Origin: Hypsibius dujardini | Lineage: Eukaryota > Tardigrada > Eutardigrada > Parachela > Hypsibiidae | Direction of reading: 5' to 3' | NCBI GenBank assembly: GCA_001579985.1 | Contig: LRSR01000955.1 | Coordinates: forward strand, 1 to 48,240 | Length of the DNA: 48,240 bases | In this document: positions 12,064 to 22,252 of the stretch, one piece after another | Numbering within the stretch: position 1 is the stretch's first letter | Layout: the number at the start of each line of letters is the position of its first letter | Position numbers and translations under genes: made by a program | Notes under the pieces: model-generated | What the model was told of the DNA's origin: nothing | What the model saw: only the letters and a program-made list of their open reading frames with translations | Databases searched by the model: none

Positions 12064-12338
12064 CTGTACGCTCCCGATCTCGAGGATCGATTATACCCCA
12101 CCCCCGTTGATTCACATCATTCTTAAGCGGATCGCTTAATTCCGTTCACTTGTCCGTGATTGGCCCGTTGGTTTTTGTTTGACAGGGTACGCTAACTTGC
12201 TTGATTGAAATGATGATTTCGATTTCAAAAAGTTTAAGTCAATAAAGTTTAAGTGAATCTGTATGAACAATCAAGCGAGCGACGGAACGTGTTTTCGGGC
12301 CGGACCTAAAATCGACCCTTGAGATCGGGAGCGTACAG
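12064..12338. mobile_element. 275-bp TIR element (MITE), CTGTACGCTCCC ends
   Basis: Inverted ends of about 27 bp with two mismatches begin CTGTACGCTCCCGATCTC on both strands. The right flank is TA and the left flank CA, so a TA duplication with one change is possible. The interior is noncoding. This fits a non-autonomous cut-and-paste transposon. Confidence 0.78.
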
Positions 12339-13108
12339 TAACTGAAAGATTTCATTTTTCATGATTTTGAAACAGGTTTAATTTCAAGACTTTTGAAATG
12401 CCCGCGCAGAATTGTATTTAGAGTCGATAATCGCTGCTATAAGCGGTAACCTGCGTTATAAGCAAATATATACACACGTGGCAAAAAGCTTGCGCTAACT
12501 GAGTTAAGCCATTTCACTGGGCCTGTGCATATAGCCATGCATGGAACGAGGTGCATGACTTATTTCGATTAGCACAAGGTTTTAGCCACGTGTAACCGCC
12601 GTTACAATATACGGTACATGCTGTTGTAAACGCCCCATGCTTTCTGATCAGCTTGATGCCAATCGACTTCGAATGACATTTGAGATGGAATGGTGCCATT
12701 ATAAGTATATTTATTGCGTTTGTACAAATCACCATTTAACCATTAAAAACTAAAATCAAGAAAAATTTAATCTTCCGTTGCTTTCCAATCATTGAAATCT
12801 GACCAAACACACTTTCCATGACTTTGACCGCTGAAATGAATTTTGCCATTCCTCACTAAAATAGGTTTGAATGAATAAGTTATATCCACGTCATTCCGAA
12901 TTCGGCATTTGAATAGACGTCGAATTAAAGCGTAATGGTACGACCTTGATTATTATTCGCCCTTGCTTGACCTGTCAAGTGCAACATTTCCTGCGCTGCC
13001 ACCTCATATGTTACTCGTACGGAAGAATCACAACCACAACATCCGCACAGCCTCGTCAGTTTCCAAGGGCATAAGGGACCATCAGTTTATTACGTCAGTA
13101 TTGGTTAG

Positions 13109-13580
13109 GGGGGTGGGGGTTAAAAAATACCTGACAAACTCTGACTGGACGGGGGGGGTAGGCCGGCGTTCTGACGTCAGCTCTGGGGAACCCAGTGGGC
13201 TTAGAAATTATTAATTTTGGAATTTCTGCGGCAATTCCTAGTTTTTTCGAGCATTACACATCCCTTGAAAATGCCGGCAAGGTGTTTCCCCAATTCCCCA
13301 AGGTGTTTCTTGATCGGTTTCCTCCCCCTCCAATTCGTTACGTCAGCGGCCCAAAAGGACCAGTTTCTACTGATCCCGCTACAGACCTGGGAACGGACTG
13401 GCTGCGTAGCGACCTGGTGGAGGACAGGCCTCATTTGGAGTGATAAAGATACATTTCACGTTTTTTTTTGTAATGGAAGGGGTCTTTGGTTTCTGACGTC
13501 AGAAACTGAAGATCTACGAGGTGTTAAAAAAATTCTGACATACTCTGACGTTAGGGGAGGGGGTGTCGGGTCGCCTAATA
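13109..13580. repeat. Two direct copies of a G-rich repeat
   Basis: Copies at about 13109-13165 and 13521-13580 share GTTAAAAAAT, CTGAC, ACTCTGAC and a following run of G. A related G-rich sequence lies at 17114-17465 inside the hAT element, together with several TTACGT(A/C)AT motifs. The family is unidentified. Confidence 0.55.
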
Positions 13581-14272
13581 AAAATTAATGACGTAATAAA
13601 CGGATGTTCCCTAAGGGGTTTGCTGTTGTCGAATGGGGTGAGACTAGTGACACTGACGCTTTCAAAGGTGCGAATCTGTGCCACTGATGCGTGGACGATC
13701 GTTTTGAGAGATTCTAGTAACACTACTAGTAGAGTCTTTGAGACAACGAATTAATATGGAAATTCAGAGAGGAAATGTTTCGTGTGTCTTGGGAACTCAT
13801 CTTTATTTGCGTGGACTAGATGAGATATTTTTTGTTTGAGAAGTCAAGCATTAGCTTGGCTTTTGTTGCTTTTTTAGACCCTTTTAAGTGGTACTTTTGT
13901 GCGTGTGCTTCTGACATTATGATTATTAAATAATTTGGGCAAAAAAAGGTAACACTACCGAGAGTGCAGTCGTCAACTTTTTGCCGTGAATTCAACAAAA
14001 TTCATCACGAAAGCGTTGATAAACGAGTCTGAGCAAGTGATCAGCCGGAGCTGTTGGGGAAAGTCAATCAGGAAATTTCGGAAATTCGCTGATTGCATAT
14101 GGCTGACTGGTGAGGCAGCCGAGCTGCCAGCGATCGAGAAAAGGCAACAGGCCAATCAACTCTTTCTTTTCGGCCCACGCGGCCAATGTTTATTCGCCCT
14201 TTTTTAAGCCCTTTCTTGACAGACTTTTTTGACACATTTTATTGACAACCGCACTTTCTCTATTGTGCTGTA

Positions 14273-14495
14273 CAATAAGCGAGAGAATTTAATCTAACGG
14301 AGGGTCTCAGAAATGAGCAAAAGGGGCGGAGCAGGGGGTAATAATTGAACGATCAATCAATCAACTCATCAACTCAGCTCCGATTGCTCCGGAGCTCCGT
14401 TGATTGATTGGTTGATTGTTCAAGTATTACCCTTGTCCCGCCCCTTCTGACAATTTCCGGAACCCTCCGTTAGATTAAATTCTGTCGCTTACTGT
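14273..14495. mobile_element. 223-bp palindromic MITE with TA flanks
   Basis: The whole element is a near-palindrome. The arms share AGAATTTAATCTAACGGAGG, AGGGGCGG, GGGTAATA and ATCAATCAAC in inverted order around a centre near 14390. Both ends are flanked by TA (14271-14272, 14496-14497), and the outer bases read CA(A/G)TAAGCGA. This fits a Tc1/mariner-type MITE. It ends 128 bp before the start of the secreted-protein gene. Confidence 0.82.
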
Positions 14496-14623
14496 ATGTA
14501 AGTGTATAATACGTACTTGCCAAACCGGTACCGGAACCATGGCAGCGTTACACGAGTATATGTGATGAAGCAAACATGCAAACTGACCGCATTCAAGGCA
14601 ACAGCGCCACGCCGTGTAAGAAA

Positions 14624-15226
14624 ATGTGTCATTTAATTCCTTATTCTTTAATAATTCTAGTAATCGTAGCAGGCACGCGGGCACAGGACAATTGCCAGGG
14701 ATTCCATAAGCTCGACAGTGGGCCCCATGGGTGGGCTTGGGTGAAAAGGGGAGTGTTTGTGGATGACATCCTACGCCCAATTCCTAGCGTCATCTGCTTC
14801 GGGAATTCCCTCAGTCCCCATCCACTAAGCAACTTTCTGGTCTTCAAAAAGGAGCAAAATACTACCAATGTCAAGTTGAGCTTTTTGGGCACCCAGTCTT
14901 TGAATGGACACTTCCGAGACTTTACAGACAAGGTCGATTGGAAATATGAATTTTCCAACGGTGCGTCTTTCATTAAGGCATTTTACACGGACTTGGGCGG
15001 CTGTTCGAATCTCACGTCCATTTTCGCGCACAGCAGCTACAGCCTACTTGGCATCGATGACACACAAAACGTCTGGTCTTCAGGGCAGTACTGCGATGAT
15101 GCCAACAAAAGTGGGGGAGTATTTCTGTTGACGGGTGGACCGTCGGGCGTAGTTGACGACAATGGCAGAATTGCTGTTGTATACACCGGAATACCAGATA
15201 CCATCACTTTGTGGTCTAGCTTGTAA
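14624..15226 (+). CDS. Secreted protein of unknown family, intronless
   Basis: A 200-residue open frame from ATG 14624 to TAA 15226. The frame is open further upstream to 14576, but this ATG is chosen because it places a classic signal peptide at the very N-terminus, with hydrophobic core IPYSLIILVIVAGTRA and likely cleavage before Gln-Asp. The mature part has no membrane segment, four cysteines (NC, ICFG, GGCS and QYCDD), at least three N-glycosylation sequons (NTT, NLT and NKS), and many aromatic and beta-branched residues, suggesting an all-beta extracellular fold. I do not recognise a family. An AATAAA lies at 15468-15473. The gene sits between two MITEs, one just upstream and one in its 3' flank. 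Lack of introns could mean a short gene or a retrocopy. Confidence 0.6.
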   Translation: MCHLIPYSLIILVIVAGTRAQDNCQGFHKLDSGPHGWAWVKRGVFVDDILRPIPSVICFGNSLSPHPLSNFLVFKKEQNTTNVKLSFLGTQSLNGHFRDFTDKVDWKYEFSNGASFIKAFYTDLGGCSNLTSIFAHSSYSLLGIDDTQNVWSSGQYCDDANKSGGVFLLTGGPSGVVDDNGRIAVVYTGIPDTITLWSSL

Positions 15227-15269
15227 AATCGCTTTTTGTTTGTTTCTTCTATCCAATGAAATGTTCATA

Positions 15270-15415
15270 CTGTATTTTCGCGTTAGACAGGGACAGTCGT
15301 ACTGGAGTGGAACGTGTGCACGGTTTGTGTGCATCGTACACACAGCACAAGCGCCGCGTAGCCGATTAAACGTTCCATAGCTCGTACGCTGTCCCTGTCT
15401 AACACGAAAATACAG
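15270..15415. mobile_element. 146-bp TIR element with CTGTATTTTCG ends
   Basis: Inverted ends of about 27 bp with one mismatch; both begin CTGTATTTTCG and continue GTTAGACAGGGACAG. The left flank is TA and the right flank CA. It begins 43 bp after the stop codon of the secreted-protein gene, so it probably lies in the 3' UTR. Confidence 0.85.
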
Positions 15416-17000
15416 CACTTCATTGTACAGTACTGTACACACAGTACGTTACCTGGGAATGTTGGTGAATAAATTGGTCTATAAAGTATCAGGCAACAGA
15501 TACACATTTTTGTTGACTGACCTTAAGGTTAACAAAAAATACCCAAAAATACCCTTCCTCTCTCTAAAGACCGAAATCCGTTTTGGTCTTTTTTTTGTCT
15601 TATTATTATTATTCTTTTGGAAACTAACTGTCGTCGTGTGTGTAGTCGGGGGAAAACTTTTTGCCGTTGAAGATTCAAAGTTTAGTTAAATTTATAATTT
15701 GGGCGCGACAAGGATGTTTTTAAAATATTGTTTAACTTGAATATTACAATGGCAGTTGTCGCCGCGAAATTACGAGAAAAAATACGCCTGGCAACTTAGA
15801 ATGAATCGCAGGCGACATGAGCTTTGAAATTTTCCTGAAGCCCAGCGAGCCGAAGACGAGCTACATCTTGTATAGGTCATATCGAATCTTTTTATATGAT
15901 CACAGGGTTTTCAGCCTCCTCATAACAGTCATTAAATCTGCCGATACTCGATTTCAAATGGAATTTTGAGAGACACAGTGTCAAAGACAATTAAATAGAA
16001 ACTTTTCTCCAAATCTCAAATACTTTCCAAGGCCAACTAGGCTGGCTGACAAGGGGCAAATTTCCAGTGCCAGTTTCAGATCTTGGCCAAACTCTTTTCC
16101 TGAAAGCTTTTACCTCTAGTATGGTTTTAGAAGATATTGCTTGCCTGGGAGAAGGCTCAGTTTAATTGGGAAAAATTGAAGAAGTTGTAAAGTTGCCAGA
16201 CCAGTTCTCGATATGTAACACGTAATGAACGAAGGAAGGGGACAGCATGTGAGATTGAGCTGACAAAAAGTTCATCCCTCACATAATCAAGTTGCCCCTC
16301 TTATCTCTGCTTTTTATTATTAACTTGGAGAGATGTTCAGAATATGATCGGAAAATGGATCCAATTTGTTTTTTAAAACATCTGCTATGTGGTTGATATA
16401 AATAATTTACTTCAGAGGCCAAGGTACGATGACATTGTAGGCGAAATTTCAAAGCTGATAGTACACGGCAAGATTGTTTTTTTTTATTCTCTGTGAAAAT
16501 CGCTATTTACACTGTACAGAATTGCACTTACACATTTTATATTTCTCCTGTAAAAGAGACCCCAAGTTCTTTTTGAAATGAATGTTTTACGTTCCGGGAA
16601 CTGTGAAGCGAGGCTCAGCCGAACTGAGCTCTGTGGCCTTCCGCAAGGCCAGCTAGCCGAAGGCGAGCTGCGACTTATTGAATATATCAAATTCTACAAA
16701 TGAGAATGTTAAGTTGGTTGATGTATGGGGCTTTTGAGATTGGCATAATTGGAATTGCCTTACTTGACAGGGCAGGAAAGAAAAGCTACACACGTCGCCA
16801 TATCTGTCAGGCCCGAATTAAACCATTTTCCGCGTTCAACCCAACCACAAAAACGCACGACAGAAATGCTTACTTCATTAAGAAGTATTATGAGTTGCCC
16901 CATCTACTATTGAACCTCGTTCCCTCGTGCTCTATTACGTGCTAGCATTCAGAGTGGAGGATGGATAGATGCACTTTCAGGATATTTTGTCGAAAACCCT
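15416..17000. other. Intergenic, no gene recognised
   Basis: Apart from the AATAAA at 15468 I see no coding exon. Two short similar segments (about 15833-15860 and 16655-16682, sharing AGCCGAAG-CGAGCT) hint at an old dispersed repeat. Confidence 0.45.
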
Positions 17001-17008
17001 GCCACATG

Positions 17009-17889
17009 TAGGGTTGTTAATTCCTACGGTTGAGCCCCAATAGGAGCGGAAGCGGAGCGGAATAGGAGCAGAGCATGTAGGAATTTATAGGAGCAGAAAA
17101 TGCGACTATTTTTAGGGGATCATCCACATATTACGTAATCAAGGGAGGGCTGGTGGGTGGTATCCGAAAAGCTTAAGTTTAATTACGATTTTTGAGTGGA
17201 ATAGGGGAGGGGGTGGTCACAAAACCAAACAATTTCTTCGAATTTCGTTAAATTTCGCTCTTTATCAAGTACCTCGGGCAAGGGTACTGGTCTCAACAAT
17301 TTGCTCTCAGTTAATAGAAAAATTGGACCTATTGCAGGCAGCAGAATACAGTCAATTATGTGATTTTTTTGTATATGGGGGGAGGGGAGTGGGTCGACCA
17401 TTGATTACGTTGTGAATACGATCCAGAGGGTGGGTAGAGGCTGTGATTACGTCATATTACGAAGGTGGGTGGGTGGGTAAAAAATGTAGATTTTAATTTT
17501 ATATTGATATAGATATTTGATGTAGCTACTGAACAAGAGAATTGGCGAAAAGTTCAGCCACCGTAAAAAAGTATCAACAGGTCGCGCAACAGCGACCTGA
17601 AAGTCCAAGTGAAAGAAAGAAAGTCTAAGTGAAAGTCCACAAAACCAGCCCAGACCAACTTTTAATGAAACGAATCATCACTCATTGTTTAGGCGTTCGA
17701 ACGGTTTCATTTAGACCGGATGTTCCTATTTGCTCCCGTGTGTTCCTCTTTGCTCCTACGTGCTCCTATTTGCTCTTACATGCTCCTACTGCTCCATGCT
17801 CCGATCCTACTAGGGTCCGTAGGAGCACAGATTTAGTGCTCCGATTCGCTCCTATAGGAGCAAGAAGCAGAATAGGATTAACAACCCTA
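17009..17889. mobile_element. Non-autonomous hAT-type transposon, 881 bp, with 8-bp TSD
   Basis: The left end TAGGGTTGTTAATTCCTA and right end TAGGATTAACAACCCTA are inverted copies. Each is bordered by the same 8 bp, GCCACATG (17001-17008 and 17890-17897). An 8-bp target duplication with short TIRs of this kind is diagnostic of hAT elements. Subterminal GGAGC motifs crowd the left end, and GCTCC/GGAGC motifs the right end (about 17725-17870). These are the usual layout of transposase-binding repeats. No transposase frame exists. A G-rich, TTACGTAAT-containing sequence (17114-17465) appears to be nested within. Confidence 0.92.
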
Positions 17890-17993
17890 GCCACATGCAC
17901 CTTGCAAGACATGCACCTTGCAAGACCAGGAAATCAGAAATTCATTGGCTCGTAACTCACATTTGTGGTTTCAATCCAATTTCAACCATCGGC

Positions 17994-20361
17994 TGTGTCA
18001 TGTCTGTTTTTGAGCTACCATTTTATTTGCAGGAGTCACTTAGAAAAATGTTTTCTCTTCAAGCGAACCAACGCTCAGGAAAACCTTTTTTTTTCAAGCG
18101 ACCGAATAATTAAGAACAGCAGTGGGCCCGCTCTCATCTCTGATGCCATTCCTTGTCCTTCTGGCTGTTCGCTCTCTGTTCTTCTTTACTATCCATCCCT
18201 CCATCTAGGCGTTATTTATCCGTCCTTCTCGTTTGTCATCTGTTCTCCACTGCTTTTTGTCAGTGCGTTGTTTCAGACAATTCGCAGTCTATTTAGCGGT
18301 CCTTCGTCCTCCGTCTACGACTGTTTCATTTGTCTGCCATACTCTCATCCATCATCATCTCATCTCATCTCATCATCTGCCATTCTCTACCATATTCTCT
18401 GTTTTTCCGTCCTTCCGTCCGCCTATCTGTTTTTTATCCATTCTTCTTACGTCTGTCATGAGTTTCATTGTTTCCTCCCTTTTCCCGCTGTTTCTTTCTC
18501 TCTCTGCACGATGCTCCAGGTCGTTCATAGTATGTTCGTTTGTCCTTTGGTCTACGTCCATTCATCTGACCGTCCACGATTAAAACATTCGTCCGCCGGA
18601 GTTCCTTCCATTCATTATTCGCCCGCCCGTCCGTTCGCCGCGATAGAACGAAGTTTTACCGTCACTACTCTGCCGCGTGTCCCTCGGTTTTTTGCCCGTT
18701 CATATATTTCGACAGAGGTACGGGTTGACGTTACCGAAGATTTCTCCATTCAACGGTTCATTTGTCATTTGCCCTTTCATCGAAAATTACAGTCTGGCAG
18801 TCCGATGGTTTACGGTCTTTCTGCCTGTCCGCCCTTCGACCGTCTGTTGTTCATCTGTTCCTCCATGTCCATCCAGCTTACTGTCCATCCGTTCGTCTGC
18901 CATATCCGACAGTCTGTTGGCAATCCACTGGTTTGTTCTTCAACTATCCATCCATCCAAAGTCTGCCACTCACTGGCTATTCATCCGGTCGCCCTCTGTC
19001 CCTCGGTTGTCTGCCCATTTATCCATCAAGTCCATCCGTCCGTCCGTTCAATGTGTATATGTGAAGAATCGTTTCTTCATCAAATGTCCGTCGGTCGCAT
19101 GTTGGTCCGTCAGTCCACTACCAATCTCCACTGTCCGTCCTTCCGTCCGTCCGATATCTGCCGTCTGTCCGATCACTGTTTATCAACCGTTTAGTGTCTA
19201 CCCGCGTGCTCTCTGCTCGTTCGCCGTCCTCTAACCGTTTGTCTATCCGCTTTATCTGGAAGTATCTCTCCCGTCTAACCATTCGGCTTTTTGCTGTCTC
19301 CTGTCAGATGTTCGTCTGTCGTTGACCATCCGTGCATTCGTTCGTCCGCTGTCTAACCATCCACAAACGGACGCACGGATAGTGGACGGACGGAAAGACA
19401 GGACATACGGACAGATAGCTGCCTTAATAAAAATTTAAGTACGTCTAGAACTCTGCCGGCAGAGTTCCCTCAGAGTCAGAGTCAGAGCCGGCAGAGTCAG
19501 AGAAAACTTATTGTTCCTCTTATTTTAGGACAAATGATATCACCCAAGGACATGTAATGTCCGACGGACAATTAACCGCGACATTCCTTGTCCGACGGTT
19601 GTCGGTTCATAAGTTACAAAAATTGTCCGAATAAAATGATGGATGAACGCACGGAGTGACGGATAGCTTGTAGATGGACCAATGGATGTGAGCAACAAGC
19701 TGTAGACGGACGGACAGTAGATGAACAGATGATCTTACAGCGGACGTCAGAGAATGAACGGTGTGAACGATTGCATAGCTGTTAGACGGATGGACGAACG
19801 GAAAACTGGTTGTTGGAGGGCGGATGCACGAACAAACAGCAACCGAACGATCGGATAAAAGACTCGATAGCGCATTATCGAACCACTTTTTGGAGGAACG
19901 GAGAAAGACAAGATAGCCAGCGGACGGGAGCACGGATGATAAGCATTCAGTAGAGAGATTGAATTACCATTGACGTGCGAACTAGAATGAATGGACGGTC
20001 GGACGGACTAACATCCTACTGAGACACCGGCAGAGAATTGGCGCTCTTACTGCAGGCGCAAAGGGTTGGAGTACGACAGATAATAGGGCGATAACGTTAG
20101 ACGTACGGACAGGCAGAGGACGGTGAACAGACAGTAAATGATCAGGTGGATTTGCCGACGGATTGACAGGAGAAGAGGGGCGGATGGGCCTTGGTCAAGC
20201 GGAATACAACGGGTTGATGAACGGTTGCATGATAGAGGGGCAAATAGCAGACGGCGGACGAACCGGAAAGGTTTTCTTGAGCGCTGGTTCGCTTGAAAAA
20301 AGGTTTTTTTAGCTACTCGTGCAAAAAAAGGTAGCTAAAAAACGGTTTCATACGGGCACAT
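17994..20361. mobile_element. Fold-back element, about 2.37 kb
   Basis: The outer 90 bp or so at the two ends are imperfect inverted copies: GAGCTACC, TTTGCA-GAGT and TTCAAGCGAACCAACGCTCA on the left match the complement of 20268-20335 on the right. Inside, the left arm (about 18100-19365) is a pyrimidine-rich mass of degenerate TCCGTC/CCATCC units. The strand bias flips at about 19370, and the right arm is the purine-rich complement (GGACGGA units) to 20290. A spacer at about 19420-19620 is different. This is the architecture of Foldback-type elements. The long open frame through the left arm (17965-19194) is a by-product of the bias and is not called as a gene. Confidence 0.75.
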
Positions 20362-21262
20362 TGAACATCCGAGTTCACATCATGCTTCAATGGGCGCTCA
20401 AAAATATTATTCTGCCAGGAACATGCCAGATCCTAATTTTTCCCAGTCATTTAAGACTTCGATTGCGAAATTTTGTGAAATACCACATGACATAAATATG
20501 TTTTTGTATCTTAGGTTCTCTCTAAACAATAATTTTTATCATGCAGGAGATTGTAGGAAGCTGAGGCTCAGTGGCATCAAAGTCATCGTGGGACGATAGA
20601 TGTTCTGTGAGGAAAAGGCTTGGTAAATGTGACACAGAATGAGTTCGAGATCAAGCTACTTTTACCGAATCGTCGTCATGTGAGGCGAAAACGTACAAAA
20701 CGATTGATTCGTGTAGTGAATAGTGTAGCAGTAGTAGTAGGACTAGTGACTAATGACTAGTGGAACGACAGATTTCTGAGATTGTAGTCGGCCCAGTAGT
20801 CGTGGGACGAATTTGCGTGACACCATTGCCGGTATACTCGCTCCCAAGCTAAGTAACTCACTATGGACCTAAATATCATCTCTTGTTCAGGACCTTTGCC
20901 GGATTAGGTAGGATAATGTTTGCACAGGTCAAATATTGCAAAATCAAGGGTGTTGGTAATTCCGATTAAAAGCGTGCTCCGCTTTGGTATGAACACAAAC
21001 GTCGTGGCCATATTCGGATCCTAATACAGTTCTTCCTTGCGGGGTGGGGGCAGTTACAGGTATGCCAAAGGGCTCATACGTTGCACCTACTCCAATGGCA
21101 GCATTAGATGATCTCATCTGGCAAACAAGCAATGTGACCAATGCCGTTGACATGCCGTATGTTGGTGCAAGAAAACTCCAATGCGAACCCTTACCCGCTC
21201 AGACCTTCGGCTTCAATTATGTCAGACGAGTAAACTTTGTAAATATGCACATTTGTGGACAT
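20362..21262. other. Intergenic, no gene recognised
   Basis: No convincing exon. An open frame from 21044 runs on into the adjacent transposon terminus, so it is unlikely to be one gene. Confidence 0.45.
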
Positions 21263-21264
21263 GT

Positions 21265-22072
21265 ACAGAAGGGTTATCCAGCCAAGTTGAGCCGGTTCGA
21301 GTTTTTTGAAATCGTGCGTTCAGCTGAGATTGCAGCAGTCATCCGCAACCTGAGATCGATAAAACCATTGATAAGACATTCTTTAAAGGCAAATTTTTTT
21401 AACAGTGATGAAAAATAAAAGGTAAATGAATTTGAGATCACGGTGGGCATGTTTTCAGAAAACCAAAACGGACCATTGTTTAGTAGAACCAATATACCTC
21501 CGTTTGACTTCAAAATTCCTTCACAAATGACAAATAGCTCTGTGATAAGGAATAAATTTTGGGGTTAGTGAAAAAAATATGCTGGCATGATTACGGGGTG
21601 GAAGTCAAAAACAACGAGGCCGCCATCTTTAATGCATGTGGACTGAAAAGCAAGTAGTTCACCTACGAGTGTAATTTGTGTTGCCTAATCTTTCACGGAT
21701 ACAAGAAGACCAAGTCTGGCATATGTAAAAAGAAGGAAGTAAAGATTGTCGCATCAGGAAATATAAGAACGAACCACAAGGCGCAACAGCACTTCTGCAG
21801 AGCTCATTTTTCGAGGAGCGGCAGGTTCATGCTCGACCTCAGGCTGACAATGTTGGAATAAAACAGCAAAAATCCTTTTCTAGTGCTCAGAAAGCATATG
21901 TTCGGTAATAAAGGCTTGAAAAGAAAATACATCACGGGAGCACACAACGGATGGGGTTTGAATATGAACAAATTTGCGGAAACAAAAACAGTGTGGATCA
22001 ATCAAAATCACTGTGAATCAATCAAAGAATGACACTATAAAATCGGCTCAACTTGGCTGGATAACCCTTCTG
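21265..22072. mobile_element. 808-bp TA-flanked transposon with identical 29-bp TIRs
   Basis: The ends at 21265-21293 and 22044-22072 are exact inverted copies over 29 bp, beginning CAGAAGGGTTATCCAGCC. Each is flanked by TA (21263-21264 and 22073-22074). TA duplications and TIRs of this length fit the Tc1/mariner/pogo group. No transposase is recognisable; a 62-codon frame at 21676-21861 is unassigned. Identical ends suggest a fairly recent insertion. It sits 181 bp upstream of the cyclase start codon. Confidence 0.87.
22036..22042 (+). promoter_or_regulatory. TATA-like box upstream of the cyclase gene
   Basis: TATAAAA, 211 bp before the ATG of the receptor cyclase and inside the right end of the TA-flanked transposon. 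Position is suitable for a core promoter if the 5' UTR is about 180 bp, but nothing else supports use. Confidence 0.3.
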
Positions 22073-22252
22073 TAGTTCGTTGCTATGGTTCTGGAAAGAG
22101 ATATTGGAAGAGCGGCTGACGCACTGTAATAGGCCTCGATTATAAGGCGACAAAAGTGGATCCACGGAGCACCTGTCTAATTCCACAAATTGCCAGTTTC
22201 AGTCTAACAAATTGCCAGTGTCACACTGGCGATTTCAGTGTCAGTCTAACAA

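Larger units (their letters stand above)
11556..14272. other. Intergenic, transposon-derived DNA
   Basis: No gene is supported. The stretch contains an 18-bp tandem repeat (11780-11850), a poly-G run near 11960, a TIR element (12064-12338), and two direct copies of a G-rich sequence (13109-13165 and 13521-13580). Confidence 0.6.

Noticed and set aside
12514-12735. 73-codon minus-strand open frame
   Set aside because: Isolated, no domain or splice context, and situated in transposon-rich DNA.
17965-19194. 409-codon open frame on the plus strand
   Set aside because: It runs through the pyrimidine-rich arm of the fold-back element. The low stop frequency comes from composition, other frames are also open, and the product is a Ser/Cys/Pro-rich string with no domain.
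21044-21418. 124-codon open frame on the plus strand
   Set aside because: It crosses the left TIR of the TA-flanked transposon and has no splice or domain support.
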